From NCBI GenBank assembly GCA_913055735.1, contig CAJXKD010000002.1:784150-848149 (forward strand): a stretch of DNA of 64,000 nt. Direction: 5' to 3'. Within the stretch, counting starts at the first letter, position 1; each line of letters starts with the position of its first letter. Shown here piece after piece: positions 43,650-52,745 of this stretch. The notes beneath the pieces were generated by a model. That model had not been told where the DNA came from and did not search any database. It worked only from the letters and a program-made list of their open reading frames with translations. This DNA is from an uncultured Rhodospirillales bacterium (GTDB taxonomy: Bacteria; Pseudomonadota; Alphaproteobacteria; Rhodospirillales; UBA2165). A program made the position numbers and the translations under genes.

Positions 43650-43959
43650 GAGATAGGCTCACCCGCGAGCGCCTTGGTAATCCACGGCCTGTATCGTGTC
43701 AAGCGATCTTACCTCTACAAACCCCAGGAATACCGCCATTTTGAGACCGATGGGATCTTGATTGAAAAGATTTGTTCAAAGAGCGCCATAATCAAGCTCA
43801 TGGGACCAATAATATCACCGTGTCGGCGAACGAAGGACGTGTGGTTATCACGTTTCAGCGAGGCACAAGCGCCCTCCCCTCGCGTTTCGTCAGGTTCCGG
43901 GCACAAGCGGGCCCCGAATCGACTTCGAAGCAAATAATCAAGATGCGCTAATGGAGAAA
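43650..43959. other. 310-base gene-free stretch between tRNA-Asp and tRNA-Val
   Basis: Apart from the tRNA-Asp promoter (43674-43702) I see no gene here. Short open frames overlapping the tRNAs translate to the familiar tRNA-antisense artefact peptides. Two copies of GCTTGTGCC on the minus strand (near 43870-43910) and a 7-bp CTTGATT/AATCAAG inverted pair are the only structures noted. Confidence 0.6.
43674..43702 (-). promoter_or_regulatory. Promoter of tRNA-Asp
   Basis: On the minus strand a consensus -35 TTGACA (43697-43702) and TACCAA (43674-43679) are 17 bases apart. The predicted start is about 18 bases before the mature tRNA 5' end, a normal leader for a single tRNA gene. Confidence 0.6.
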
Positions 43960-44035
43960 TGGTGGGCGGTGACGGGCTCGAACCGCCGACATCCACGGTG
44001 TAAACGTGGCGCTCTCCCAACTGAGCTAACCGCCC
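43960..44035 (-). tRNA. tRNA-Val (anticodon TAC)
   Basis: The 76-base minus-strand cloverleaf has acceptor GGGCGGT/ACCGCCC, D-arm GCTCAGTTGGGAGAGC, anticodon stem-loop CCACG-TTTACAC-CGTGG with TAC, T-arm with GGTTCGAGCC, discriminator A and an encoded CCA. Confidence 0.95.
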
Positions 44036-44110
44036 TTCCGGCATCTAGTTAATTCACCCAGGCCTGAATCTCAATCCATTCGTTCTTTCTGGCCATCGGT
44101 CTCGCGGGCA

Positions 44111-44180
44111 CTTGTTCTCATGGCCTTGTTCTCGGGGCCTGATTCTCTTGGCCTTGTTCTCGGGGCCTGATTCTCTTGGC
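44111..44180. repeat. 14-bp minisatellite, five tandem copies
   Basis: The units are CTTGTTCTCATGGC, CTTGTTCTCGGGGC, CTGATTCTCTTGGC, then exact repeats of the second and third. This gives an exact 28-bp duplication (44125-44152 and 44153-44180) built on a 14-bp period. It lies between tRNA-Val and the hupB terminator. It has no spacers and is not a CRISPR. Confidence 0.9.
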
Positions 44181-44183
44181 CTG

Positions 44184-44221
44184 AAAAACAAATGCCGGCT
44201 GCGTCTCCGCAACCGGCATTT
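44184..44221 (-). terminator. Intrinsic terminator of hupB
   Basis: On the minus strand AAATGCCGGTTGC pairs with GCAGCCGGCATTT (one G-U pair) around a 6-base loop and is followed by GTTTTT, about 30 bases after the hupB stop. A textbook Rho-independent terminator. Confidence 0.9.
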
Positions 44222-44250
44222 GATCTATTCATCGCCAAGTATGGGGCGGT

Positions 44251-44523
44251 CTAGTTGACCGCTTGCTTGAGACCCTTACCAGCTTTGAACTTTGGCTGCT
44301 TCGAAGCAGGAATCTGAATCGTTTCACCGGTACGCGGATTACGGCCAGTCGTTGCTTTACGGTTGGCCACCGAGAAAGTACCAAATCCTACAACGCGCAC
44401 TTCTTGCCCACGTTGTAGGGCAGTTGTAATTGAGTCGAATACTCCGTCGACGGCTTTGGTCGCGTCCGCCTTGGATAAACCCGTCTGCTGCGCAACCGCC
44501 GAAACGAGATCGTTCTTGTTCAC
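44251..44523 (-). CDS. hupB: DNA-binding protein HU
   Basis: HU bends and compacts DNA as a dimer. The 90-residue protein has the full family pattern: MNKNDLVSAVAQQTGLSKADA, VRVVGFGTFSVANRKATTGRNPRTGETIQIPASKQPKFKAGKGLK, with the DNA-intercalating Pro in RNPRTG. It follows lon by 258 bases, has its own promoter candidate and a strong terminator, so it is expressed as a single gene. Confidence 0.98.
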   Translation of the reverse strand: MNKNDLVSAVAQQTGLSKADATKAVDGVFDSITTALQRGQEVRVVGFGTFSVANRKATTGRNPRTGETIQIPASKQPKFKAGKGLKQAVN

Positions 44524-44604
44524 GTTGAGGGCCCCCTTTACTGACTGAAGACAACGGAAGAGATAGGTGGAACTGAATGCCGCCCTATCGAAAAAGGCGA
44601 ACGA

Positions 44605-44634
44605 AGTTTAGATCGTGATTTTCTTTGACGTCAA
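44605..44634 (-). promoter_or_regulatory. Candidate promoter of hupB
   Basis: On the minus strand TTGACG (44629-44634) is followed after 18 bases by TAAACT (44605-44610), or after 17 by CTAAAC. It lies about 85 bases before the hupB ATG, in the lon-hupB gap. Confidence 0.5.
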
Positions 44635-44694
44635 TTGGCGTCCACCTTTTATCCCCAAGAAATTTCGCGGCTTTCCAAGGGTTGGCGCGGGGCG

Positions 44695-44738
44695 AAAACA
44701 AAACACGCCGCGTGCATTAGACTTTTCTGCACGCGGCG
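44695..44738 (-). terminator. Intrinsic terminator of lon
   Basis: A perfect 11-bp stem CGCCGCGTGCA/TGCACGCGGCG around an 11-base loop begins about 45 bases after the lon stop. On the minus strand it is followed by TGTTTTGTTTT. Confidence 0.85.
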
Positions 44739-44781
44739 CGCTTATGTTTTTTCAAACGAACGCCGAAATTTTCGTTCTATA

Positions 44782-47208
44782 TCAGTGTTTTACAAGGCCG
44801 CCACGATCGTCGTCATCGTCCGTCTTTTGTGCGGGAACCGCCTCGGCTTCCGCCTCTTCATCCCAATCGATGGGCACCAGCGGTGAAACCAAAGCTGCTT
44901 GTAAAACTTCGTCGACAGTCGAAACCGGAATGATTTTCAGCGACTTTTTGACATTTTCGGGAATCTCGGCGAGATCTTTCTCGTTGTCCTTCGGCACCAA
45001 AACGGTTTTGATTCCGCCGCGCAGCGCCGCGAGAAGCTTCTCTTTGAGACCACCAATCGGCAGCACGCGACCGCGCAAAGTGATCTCGCCGGTCATCGCG
45101 ACATCCTTCCTGACGGGGATTCCCGTCAACACCGATACGATAGACGTGACCATCGCAACACCGGCCGACGGACCATCCTTCGGCGTTGCGCCTTCGGGCA
45201 CGTGCACGTGGATATCTTTCCTGTCGAACAAGGGTGGCTTCACGCCGAACACCGTCGCCCGCGAATGGACATACGACCGCGCGGCCTGAATCGATTCCTG
45301 CATCACGTCGCCGAGCTTACCGGTAATGGTCATCTTGCCCTTACCCGGCAGCATCACGGCTTCGATGGTCAGGATCTCGCCGCCAACTTCGGTCCAGGCA
45401 AGTCCCGCCACGACACCGACGATGTCCTCGGCCTCGATCTCGCCGAAACGATATTTACGGACACCCGCGAACTTCTCCAGGTTGCGGCCGGTCACCTTGA
45501 CCGACTCCACCTTGTTCATCAGGATTTCCTTGGTCGCCTTCCGCGTCAGGTTGGCAATCTCGCGTTCCAGATTACGGACACCGGCTTCGCGGGTGTAATA
45601 CCGGATGAGATCGCGCAACGCACCGTCGGAAATCGACCACTCGTGCTTCTTGAGACCATGCGCCTCGACTTGCCGATCGATTAGATGCCGGCGTGCAATC
45701 TCAATCTTTTCGTCTTCGGTATACCCGGCGATGCGAATGATCTCCATCCGGTCCAGCAACGGCTGCGGGATACGCAACGAGTTGGCCGTGGTGATGAACA
45801 TGACATCCGACAGATCGTAATCGACCTCGAGGTAATGATCCTGGAAGGTATCGTTCTGTTCCGGGTCGAGCACTTCGAGAAGCGCCGACGCCGGATCGCC
45901 TCGCCAATCGGCCCCCATCTTGTCGATTTCGTCCAACAGGAACAGCGGGTTCGAGTACTTGGCCTTCTTCATGCCCTGGATCACCTTGCCGGGCATGGAC
46001 CCGATATAGGTGCGCCGGTGGCCGCGGACTTCCGCTTCGTCGCGCACGCCGCCGAGCGACATCCGCACGAAGCTGCGGCCTGTCGCCTTGGCGATGGATT
46101 TGCCTAGTGACGTCTTACCGACACCGGGAGGTCCGACGAGGCACAAGATCGGCCCCTTCATCTTCTTGGTCCGCTGTTGGACCGCGAGATATTCGAGGAT
46201 CCGTTCCTTGACCTTTTCAAGACCGTAGTGATCGGCCTCGAGCACCTTCTGGGCGGCCTTGATATCCTTCTTGACGCGCGAACGCTTCTTCCACGGAATA
46301 CTCAACATCCAGTCGAGGTAGTTGCGGACCACGGTGGCTTCCGCCGACATGGGACTCATGGACCGAAGCTTCTTGAGCTCGGCCATGGCCTTTTCGTGGG
46401 CTTCCTTGGTCAGCTTGGTATTGTTGATGCGTTCCTCGAGTTCGGCCGATTCGTCTTTGCCTTCCTCGGTCTCGCCGAGCTCCTTCTGGATCGCCTTCAG
46501 CTGCTCGTTCAAATAATACTCGCGTTGGGTCTTCTCCATCTGCCGCTTGACGCGCGAGCGGATCTTTTTCTCGACCTGCAGGACGCCGATCTCCCCTTCC
46601 ATGAAGGAGATGACCCGCTCCATCCGCTGCGACACGGATTCGGTCTCCAGCAGTTCCTGCTTCTCGGAAATCTTCAACGCCAGATGTGACGCCACCGTAT
46701 CGGCAAGCTTGCCGAAATCCTCGATCTGATTGACCGAGACCAGCGCCTCCGGCGGGATTTTCTTGTTGAGCTTGATGTACTGCTCGAATTGGGAAACGAC
46801 CGAGCGCGACAAAGCCTCGAGTTCCTTTTCGTCCCCCTCGTCCTCGGGAATGATCTCGGCCTCGGCTTCGAAGAAATCCTTGTTCTCTGTGTAACGGACA
46901 ATACGCGCCCGCTGGCCGCCCTCGACCAACACCTTCACAGTGCCGTCGGGCAGTTTGAGAAGCTGCAATACCGTGGAAATCGTCCCGACTGTATAGATAT
47001 CATCCGCCGCAGGATCGTCATCCGACGCGTTCTTCTGCGCCATCAGCAAGATCTGCTTATCGTCCTTCATGACGTCTTCGAGGGCGCGCACGGATTTCTC
47101 GCGGCCGACGAAAAGCGGCACGATCATGTGCGGGAACACTACGATGTCTCGCAAAGGAAGGACGGGGAACACAGAACCCGGGGATAATTCCACTGTCGTT
47201 TTCTCCAT
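44782..47208 (-). CDS. lon: ATP-dependent protease La (Lon)
   Basis: Lon degrades misfolded and regulatory proteins; in alphaproteobacteria it controls DnaA and CcrM-type cell-cycle proteins. The 808-residue protein has the N-terminal substrate domain ([26 protein letters not shown]), a coiled-coil middle, AAA+ Walker [14 protein letters not shown], and the C-terminal protease with the Ser in [13 protein letters not shown] and the Lys in [12 protein letters not shown]. The start MEKTT (47208) lies 5 bases after a small hairpin. Neighbours clpX, clpP and tig complete a proteostasis block. Confidence 0.98.
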   Translation of the reverse strand: MEKTTVELSPGSVFPVLPLRDIVVFPHMIVPLFVGREKSVRALEDVMKDDKQILLMAQKNASDDDPAADDIYTVGTISTVLQLLKLPDGTVKVLVEGGQRARIVRYTENKDFFEAEAEIIPEDEGDEKELEALSRSVVSQFEQYIKLNKKIPPEALVSVNQIEDFGKLADTVASHLALKISEKQELLETESVSQRMERVISFMEGEIGVLQVEKKIRSRVKRQMEKTQREYYLNEQLKAIQKELGETEEGKDESAELEERINNTKLTKEAHEKAMAELKKLRSMSPMSAEATVVRNYLDWMLSIPWKKRSRVKKDIKAAQKVLEADHYGLEKVKERILEYLAVQQRTKKMKGPILCLVGPPGVGKTSLGKSIAKATGRSFVRMSLGGVRDEAEVRGHRRTYIGSMPGKVIQGMKKAKYSNPLFLLDEIDKMGADWRGDPASALLEVLDPEQNDTFQDHYLEVDYDLSDVMFITTANSLRIPQPLLDRMEIIRIAGYTEDEKIEIARRHLIDRQVEAHGLKKHEWSISDGALRDLIRYYTREAGVRNLEREIANLTRKATKEILMNKVESVKVTGRNLEKFAGVRKYRFGEIEAEDIVGVVAGLAWTEVGGEILTIEAVMLPGKGKMTITGKLGDVMQESIQAARSYVHSRATVFGVKPPLFDRKDIHVHVPEGATPKDGPSAGVAMVTSIVSVLTGIPVRKDVAMTGEITLRGRVLPIGGLKEKLLAALRGGIKTVLVPKDNEKDLAEIPENVKKSLKIIPVSTVDEVLQAALVSPLVPIDWDEEAEAEAVPAQKTDDDDDRGGLVKH

Positions 47209-47213
47209 TTTAC

Positions 47214-47230
47214 GGACCAGACGGCGGTCC
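47214..47230 (-). promoter_or_regulatory. Hairpin in the lon leader
   Basis: GGACC and GGTCC form a 5-bp stem around a 7-base loop, ending 5 bases before the lon ATG on the minus strand. The only AAGGA ribosome-binding-site candidate forms part of the upstream arm, so folding could affect initiation. Confidence 0.35.
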
Positions 47231-47307
47231 TTTTTGTCGGTTCAACGCTGGATTGTTTGGCTCTGTATTAGTTGTCAGATTTTACCGCCCAATCAAGCGC
47301 CGCCCCA

Positions 47308-48573
47308 TCATGCGCTGTTGTCCAGGTCATCGCGCCGATCCGCGTAGATATACAGCGGCCGCGCCGATTCCTGGGCGACTTCTTTGTTGATCACGACTTC
47401 TTCAACACCATCGAGGCCGGGAAGCTCGAACATGGTTTCTAGAAGGATATCTTCCATGATCGACCGCAGTCCACGGGCGCCCGTTTTCCGCTCCACTGCC
47501 TTGCCGGCAATGCTCTCCAATGCGCTGTCGGAGAAGGTCAACCGAACGTCCTCCATTTCGAACAGACGCTGATACTGTTTCACCAGCGCATTCTTGGGCT
47601 CGACAAGAATTTTGATCAGAGCGTCGCTGTCCAAATCTTCCAAGGTGGCGAGCACCGGCAACCGGCCAACGAACTCGGGGATCAGCCCGAACTTAAGCAG
47701 GTCTTCCGGCTCAACGTCCCGCAAGATTTGACCAGTCGGACGTTCATCGGGGCCGCGCACGTCGGCACCGAAGCCAATGGACGACCCCTTGCCGCGCGAG
47801 GAAATAATTTTCTGAAGACCCGCAAAAGCACCGCCGCAGATGAAAAGAATGTTGGTCGTATCGACCTGCAGGAACTCCTGCTGCGGGTGCTTACGCCCGC
47901 CTTGCGGCGGCACACTGGCAACCGTGCCTTCCATGATTTTCAGCAAAGCCTGCTGCACGCCCTCACCCGATACGTCGCGGGTAATGGACGGATTGTCGGA
48001 CTTGCGCGAAATCTTGTCCACCTCGTCGATATAGACGATGCCGCGCTGGGCACGCTCGACATTGTAGTCGGCCGCCTGCAGCAGCTTGAGGATGATGTTC
48101 TCGACGTCCTCACCGACATAACCGGCTTCGGTCAGCGTCGTCGCATCGGCCATGGTGAACGGCACGTCCAGAATACGTGCGAGCGTTTGGGCAAGCAGCG
48201 TCTTACCGCAACCCGTCGGACCGATCAGCAAGATGTTCGACTTGGCAAGCTCGACGTCGTTGTTCTTCGAACTATGGCTCAGCCGCTTGTAGTGATTATG
48301 AACTGCAACAGAGAGCACCCGCTTGGCATGCATCTGCCCAATCACATAGTCATCGAGGACTTGGCAGATTTCACGCGGCGTGGGAACGCCATCGCCGGAT
48401 TTGACGATGTGCGTCTTGTGCTCTTCGCGGATGATGTCCATGCACAGTTCGACGCATTCATCGCAAATGAATACCGTCGGGCCGGCAATAAGCTTGCGGA
48501 CCTCGTGCTGGCTCTTCCCGCAGAAGGAGCAGTAAAGGGTGTTTTTTGAATCGCTGCCGGCGGACTTACTCAT
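47308..48573 (-). CDS. clpX: ATP-dependent Clp protease ATP-binding subunit ClpX
   Basis: Unfoldase that feeds ClpP. The 421-residue protein has the N-terminal zinc finger ([11 protein letters not shown]...[10 protein letters not shown]), Walker [16 protein letters not shown], Walker [11 protein letters not shown], sensor region and the IGF-type ClpP loop shown here as [10 protein letters not shown]. It is about 100 bases downstream of clpP and upstream of lon, the universal clpP-clpX-lon order. Confidence 0.98.
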   Translation of the reverse strand: MSKSAGSDSKNTLYCSFCGKSQHEVRKLIAGPTVFICDECVELCMDIIREEHKTHIVKSGDGVPTPREICQVLDDYVIGQMHAKRVLSVAVHNHYKRLSHSSKNNDVELAKSNILLIGPTGCGKTLLAQTLARILDVPFTMADATTLTEAGYVGEDVENIILKLLQAADYNVERAQRGIVYIDEVDKISRKSDNPSITRDVSGEGVQQALLKIMEGTVASVPPQGGRKHPQQEFLQVDTTNILFICGGAFAGLQKIISSRGKGSSIGFGADVRGPDERPTGQILRDVEPEDLLKFGLIPEFVGRLPVLATLEDLDSDALIKILVEPKNALVKQYQRLFEMEDVRLTFSDSALESIAGKAVERKTGARGLRSIMEDILLETMFELPGLDGVEEVVINKEVAQESARPLYIYADRRDDLDNSA

Positions 48574-48676
48574 AGACCTTCCGTTGTTATGGCCGTGCGG
48601 CTTCCTATCAATATGTTAGTCGCACGTTTCGTTCTTAGACAATCACAAAAAGGGCCACGTTTCTCGCCGCGTGCAC

Positions 48677-49354
48677 CTAGTCCTCTTTCTTCCCCGCGTC
48701 CTTGCCGCCCTTACCGCCGGAACCGGCCTCTTTTTCTCCCGAGTCGGGCCGGCTGGCCACAACCTCGTCAATAAGCCCGAAATCCTTGGCTTCTTCAGGC
48801 GTCATATAGCGGTCGCGCTCCATGGCCTGCTCGATTGTCTCGAGATTCTGGCTCGTGTGCTTTACATAGATATTGTTTAGCCGAGCCCTCAACGCAAGTA
48901 TCTCGCGGGCCTGAATCTCGATGTCCGTGGCCTGGCCCTGGGCCCCGCCGGAGGGCTGGTGGACCATGATTCGGGCGTTGGGGAGGGCGAATCGTTTACC
49001 TTCCACCCCGGCCGTCAGGAGCAGCGACCCCATGGAAGCCGCTTGGCCGATACAAACGGTTGAGACGTCCGGCCGGATGTACTGCATTGTGTCATAAATG
49101 GCCAAGCCCGAGGTCACGATGCCACCCGGCGAGTTAATGTAGAAGGCGATATCCTTTTTCGGGTTCTCCGCCTCGAGGAACAGAAGCTGAGCACAAATCA
49201 GGCTCGACACCCCGTCGTCGATGCCGCCGGTGACAAAAATAATCCGCTCTTTCAGCAGGCGCGAATAGATATCGTAGGCGCGCTCCCCGCGGTTGGTCGT
49301 TTCGACCACCATGGGGACGAGCATATTATTGTAGACGTCTATGGGATCAGGCAT
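48677..49354 (-). CDS. clpP: ATP-dependent Clp protease proteolytic subunit
   Basis: Tetradecameric serine protease. The catalytic Ser107 is in [11 protein letters not shown] and His132 in MVHQPSGG (25 residues apart as in E. coli), with the Asp further on in [10 protein letters not shown]. Length 225 includes a 15-residue Gly/Lys-rich tail ([13 protein letters not shown]). It lies 79 bases after tig. The conserved block [23 protein letters not shown] marks the mature N-terminus near residue 12. Confidence 0.98.
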   Translation of the reverse strand: MPDPIDVYNNMLVPMVVETTNRGERAYDIYSRLLKERIIFVTGGIDDGVSSLICAQLLFLEAENPKKDIAFYINSPGGIVTSGLAIYDTMQYIRPDVSTVCIGQAASMGSLLLTAGVEGKRFALPNARIMVHQPSGGAQGQATDIEIQAREILALRARLNNIYVKHTSQNLETIEQAMERDRYMTPEEAKDFGLIDEVVASRPDSGEKEAGSGGKGGKDAGKKED

Positions 49355-49433
49355 ATCGATCTGCTTTTCCAGGGTTTTGAACCAAAACTATATATAGTCG
49401 TCTATCCTGCCTACGCGAGGGACGCGTTTCCGG

Positions 49434-50867
49434 TCAAGCGCCCTTTTTCTTAGCCTTGTCGCCGTCACTCTTTTTTGAAGTCTTAGCACCGGATGCCTTA
49501 CCAGAAGACTTACCGCCCTTTGCTTTCTTGGCGGGGGCCTTTTCGTCTTCGGGCGACTTCATCAATTCGTCGAGAGAGACTTCCCGGTCAGAGACATCCG
49601 CCATTTCGAGGATGAAATCGACGACCTTCTCTTCGAGGATCGGTGACTGCAGGTGCTGCACCGCTTCAGGGTTGTTCTTATAGAACTCCAGCACTTCCTT
49701 TTCCTGGCCCTGATACTTTTGGGCTTCGGCAACAAGCGCCCGGTTCAACTCGTCAGACGTCACTTCGATCTTGTTGATTCGTCCGATCTCAGCAAGCAAC
49801 AGACCAAGACGCACGCGACGTGACGCGATCTCCCGGTACTGTTCCTTGAGCTCGTCGTCGGACTTGCCCTTGTCATCCTCGTCGATCTGATCCGGATGAT
49901 GTTCGCGCTGATGCTCGAACTGATTCCAGATGGCTTCGAACTCGCGCTCGACCATTTCTTCGGGAAGCTCGAAGGAATGCTCCTTGTCCAAAATGTCGAG
50001 GAGATCGCGCTTCAACCGCATGCGGCTGACATTCGCGTATTCCTGTTCCTGCTGTTCGCGGGCCCGCTTGCGCAGATCATCGAGGTTCTCCGCCCCGACT
50101 TTCTTGGCTAGATCGTCGTTGATTTCCGACGGCACCGTCTCACGCAATTCCTTCACGTCGACCGAAAACACGGCATCCTTGCCGGCAAGCGTTTCCGTGT
50201 ACTCGTCGGGAAACGTCACTTTGACATCGATATGATCGCCAACTGACGCCCCGACGACTTGGTCCTCAAAACCGGGAATAAACGTGCCGGACCCCAGCTC
50301 CAAGCCGTATCCTTCGGCCTTGCCGCCGGCGAATTCTTCACCGTCGACGGTGCCGACGAAATCGATCACCACGATGTCGCCGTTCTTGCTCTTACGCTTT
50401 TCCTCGACCGCCTTCGAATCCTTGAACTGCTCCGCGATGCGAGTCAGCATTTCGTCGACCTGCTTCTCGTCGGCAGGCGCCTTGAGGCGCTCCAGTTTGA
50501 TCTTGGTGAGATCGGCCAGTTCGATTTCCGGGAACCGCTCGAACGCAACCGTATATTCCAGGTCGCTGCCGTCCTCGAACTCGCCCAACTCGATCTTCGG
50601 CTGGGTGGCGGGACGCAGGCCACGTTCGGTCATGGCTGCTTCGGTCGTCTCGTTGACCGTGCGCTCAATAACCTCGCCGAGCACCGCTTTGCCGTAGGTC
50701 TTACGCAACAGTTTGACCGGCACCTTGCCGGGGCGGAAACCGGGCAGGCGCGCCGATTGCGCAATCTCCGACAACCGATCGGTTATCTTGGTTTCAATGT
50801 CCGCGGCGGGTACCACGATTTTGAATTCTTTCTTGAGCCCGTCGCTACTGGTTTCCATCACTTCCAT
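49434..50867 (-). CDS. tig: Trigger factor
   Basis: Ribosome-bound chaperone and prolyl isomerase. The 477-residue protein has the ribosome-binding signature LPGFRPGKVPVKLL (about residues 39-52), an FKBP-type domain (about 160-245, GDIVVIDFVGTVDGEEFAGG), a helical C-terminal domain, and a basic low-complexity Lys/Ala/Ser tail of about 40 residues that makes it longer than E. coli Tig (432). The start MEVMETSSDGLKKEF at 50867 aligns with family starts (MQVTET type). Confidence 0.97.
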   Translation of the reverse strand: MEVMETSSDGLKKEFKIVVPAADIETKITDRLSEIAQSARLPGFRPGKVPVKLLRKTYGKAVLGEVIERTVNETTEAAMTERGLRPATQPKIELGEFEDGSDLEYTVAFERFPEIELADLTKIKLERLKAPADEKQVDEMLTRIAEQFKDSKAVEEKRKSKNGDIVVIDFVGTVDGEEFAGGKAEGYGLELGSGTFIPGFEDQVVGASVGDHIDVKVTFPDEYTETLAGKDAVFSVDVKELRETVPSEINDDLAKKVGAENLDDLRKRAREQQEQEYANVSRMRLKRDLLDILDKEHSFELPEEMVEREFEAIWNQFEHQREHHPDQIDEDDKGKSDDELKEQYREIASRRVRLGLLLAEIGRINKIEVTSDELNRALVAEAQKYQGQEKEVLEFYKNNPEAVQHLQSPILEEKVVDFILEMADVSDREVSLDELMKSPEDEKAPAKKAKGGKSSGKASGAKTSKKSDGDKAKKKGA

Positions 50868-50994
50868 GGGAATGTCCGTTCAATATCGTCTGTCATACGT
50901 TCGTTCAATTGCCGGCCTTCGTCCGGTGCCCGCCGTGTCAGGCGGTTCCGGTCAACGCCCGGCGGCGATCCTCCCCCGAGAGGGCAAAGTCCGA

Positions 50995-51079
50995 TGGTGC
51001 GGCTGGAGGGACTCGAACCCCCAAGGCCAAGGCCACCGGTACCTAAAACCGGCGCGTCTACCAATTCCGCCACAGCCGC
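50995..51079 (-). tRNA. tRNA-Leu (anticodon TAG)
   Basis: The 85-base minus-strand gene has the long variable arm of class II tRNAs. The acceptor GCGGCTG pairs with CAGCCGC, the anticodon stem-loop CCGGT-TTTAGGT-ACCGG contains TAG, the T-arm includes GGTTCGAGTCC, discriminator A, and CCA is encoded. Confidence 0.95.
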
Positions 51080-51138
51080 AGCCCGGCAGGCGCCGGCTGC
51101 CAGCCCAGAGCTGGTTTCCAGGCCGCCGGAAGCGCGCA

Positions 51139-51166
51139 ACTCTATAGGAACCTTTCCGCCTGTCAA
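51139..51166 (-). promoter_or_regulatory. Candidate promoter of tRNA-Leu
   Basis: On the minus strand a consensus TTGACA (51161-51166) is followed by TATAGAGT. Taking TAGAGT (51139-51144) as -10 gives a 16-base spacer; TATAGA would give only 14. It lies 60 bases before the tRNA 5' end, in the gap between the malonyl-CoA decarboxylase gene and the tRNA. Confidence 0.45.
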
Positions 51167-51243
51167 TCGGCAGAAATCCAAATATTTCCGAAGGGCTCCC
51201 CCCTAGGAAAGTCCCGAGGCCGGGGGGTGCAGAATGAGGACGT

Positions 51244-52680
51244 TCAGGTCTTCAGATGGTTGCGGGTGGCGCTGGAGGCCTTGATTTCTCCCCGTCCCAG
51301 ATAGGCCTCGTGGTTGTCCTCGATCTCGTCGAGCTCGTAGAGGTAGTTGATCATGATTCCGGCCGACTGGGCGAGACCATTGCGGGAAGTATCGGCCAGC
51401 CAGTTCAACCGGCCCATGCTGGCGCCATTGGACAGATGGAAATGGGCGACCGGGTCCATGGCCGTGCCCTCGGGCCGCCGCGCATGCATCAAATAGTGCG
51501 CGCAGTAGCGCAATAGGGTCGCCTTCATGGCTTCTGACAGGTCTTTCTGGCGGTGCCATTTGGGCTTGTCGAGGGCCGCCTTGAGCGGATTTTGGTCTTT
51601 CTCGACCTCGCCCTCAACCTTACCAAGGGCCTCCGTCAATTCTTCCGCCTCTTCGTCGGTCAGCAGCAACGGCTCACCGTCCTCAAGGGCCGTTTCAAGC
51701 CATTTCACAAAGCCGGGGATCGGCGACAAGGTCACGAACGCCTTTATATTCTTAAGTTCGCGCGAGAGGCTGTTGACCACCCGCTTGATCAGGAAGTCAC
51801 CGAAATTGATGCCGCGCAGCCCGACCTGGGCATTCGAAATGGAATAGAAGACGGCCGTATCCGCGGCCTCGGGATCCGCCTTGGCCCCATCCTCATCGAG
51901 CAAGGCCTGAATATTGTCGGACATGCCTTTGACCAACGCCACCCAAACGAAGATCAGGGGCTCTTCGGGCATGCTGGGATGAAAGAACGCGTAGCAGCGC
52001 CGATCGGGCGCCAGCCGGTGCTTGAGATCTTCCCACCCCTGGATGCGATGAACGGCTTCATACGCTGCCAGCTTTTCCAGCAGCGCGGCGGGAGCCTGCC
52101 AGGTGATCTGACGCAATTCGAGAAAACCGATGTCGAACCACGCCGCCATCAATCCCTTCAGATCCTGTTCCAAATCCTTGAGGGCGCCTTCCAAAGGTTT
52201 GATTGCCAGCAGCTCCGCCCGCATATCAACCAAAAACTTAACACCCTCTGGCAACCCATTGAATTGAGTAAGCAATCTGACGCGAGGCGCGACCAGAGCG
52301 GCGCGCAGATCCTGCTCGGCGCGGCGGCGCAATGTATCCGCCGTCACATTCTGAACCCGTTCCGCCGCGTCCTTGACCAAGTCATGGTCCACGTCGAATT
52401 CTTCCGCCAAAACGGTGAGGAAACGCTTCCGTCCCGCTTCATTGAGCGCCAGATAAGCATGTCCGAGCGCCGCGGCCCGGCCCCGCGCGGATACTTCACC
52501 GCCGACCCCTTCCAGGCAGGCAACCATCTGCTCGATCAGCCGCGCGCGATCTTCGTCATTGAGTTCGGGACTCAAATTCGCGGAGGAAAAGTCACCCTGC
52601 CCCCGCGCGATCTTATCCCAGGCGCCACGCAGATTGCGAAGTGCACGGTCGAGAAAGCCTGTTTTGCGCTGTTCGTTCAT
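51244..52680 (-). CDS. Malonyl-CoA decarboxylase
   Basis: Decarboxylates malonyl-CoA to acetyl-CoA. The 478-residue protein has the all-helical N-terminal oligomerisation domain (about residues 1-180) and the GNAT-like catalytic domain with CYAFFHPSMPEEPLIFVWVALVKGMSDNIQ, VFYSISNAQVGLRGINFGDFLIKRVV and VTLSPIPGFVKWLE, the His/Ser/Glu-containing segments of the family. HFHLSNGASMGRLNWLADTS lies near the C-terminus. No malonyl-CoA synthetase or malonate carrier lies next to it, unlike the mat operons of rhizobia. Confidence 0.93.
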   Translation of the reverse strand: MNEQRKTGFLDRALRNLRGAWDKIARGQGDFSSANLSPELNDEDRARLIEQMVACLEGVGGEVSARGRAAALGHAYLALNEAGRKRFLTVLAEEFDVDHDLVKDAAERVQNVTADTLRRRAEQDLRAALVAPRVRLLTQFNGLPEGVKFLVDMRAELLAIKPLEGALKDLEQDLKGLMAAWFDIGFLELRQITWQAPAALLEKLAAYEAVHRIQGWEDLKHRLAPDRRCYAFFHPSMPEEPLIFVWVALVKGMSDNIQALLDEDGAKADPEAADTAVFYSISNAQVGLRGINFGDFLIKRVVNSLSRELKNIKAFVTLSPIPGFVKWLETALEDGEPLLLTDEEAEELTEALGKVEGEVEKDQNPLKAALDKPKWHRQKDLSEAMKATLLRYCAHYLMHARRPEGTAMDPVAHFHLSNGASMGRLNWLADTSRNGLAQSAGIMINYLYELDEIEDNHEAYLGRGEIKASSATRNHLKT

Positions 52681-52745
52681 GAATTCTGTTTTAGCACTCG
52701 TGTGTTAAGCTTCTGCGGCGCGGAATACGAATATCAGCTCTGCAT

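Noticed and set aside
44111..44180. Tandem repeat considered as a small CRISPR array
   Set aside because: Units are 14 bp and directly joined with no unique spacers, and no cas genes are in the window.
49381..49437. Heat-shock or housekeeping promoter before clpP
   Set aside because: TTGACC and a CTATATATAG stretch are present but not at a workable spacing relative to each other.
50713..51181. Small frames over tRNA-Leu giving WCGWRDSNPQGQGH and VAELVDAPVLGTGGL peptides
   Set aside because: Artefact translations of the tRNA-Leu gene on either strand.
51181..51243. GC-rich inverted repeat after the malonyl-CoA decarboxylase gene as terminator
   Set aside because: The 6-bp C/G stem has an 18-base loop and no T-run, so it is too weak to call.
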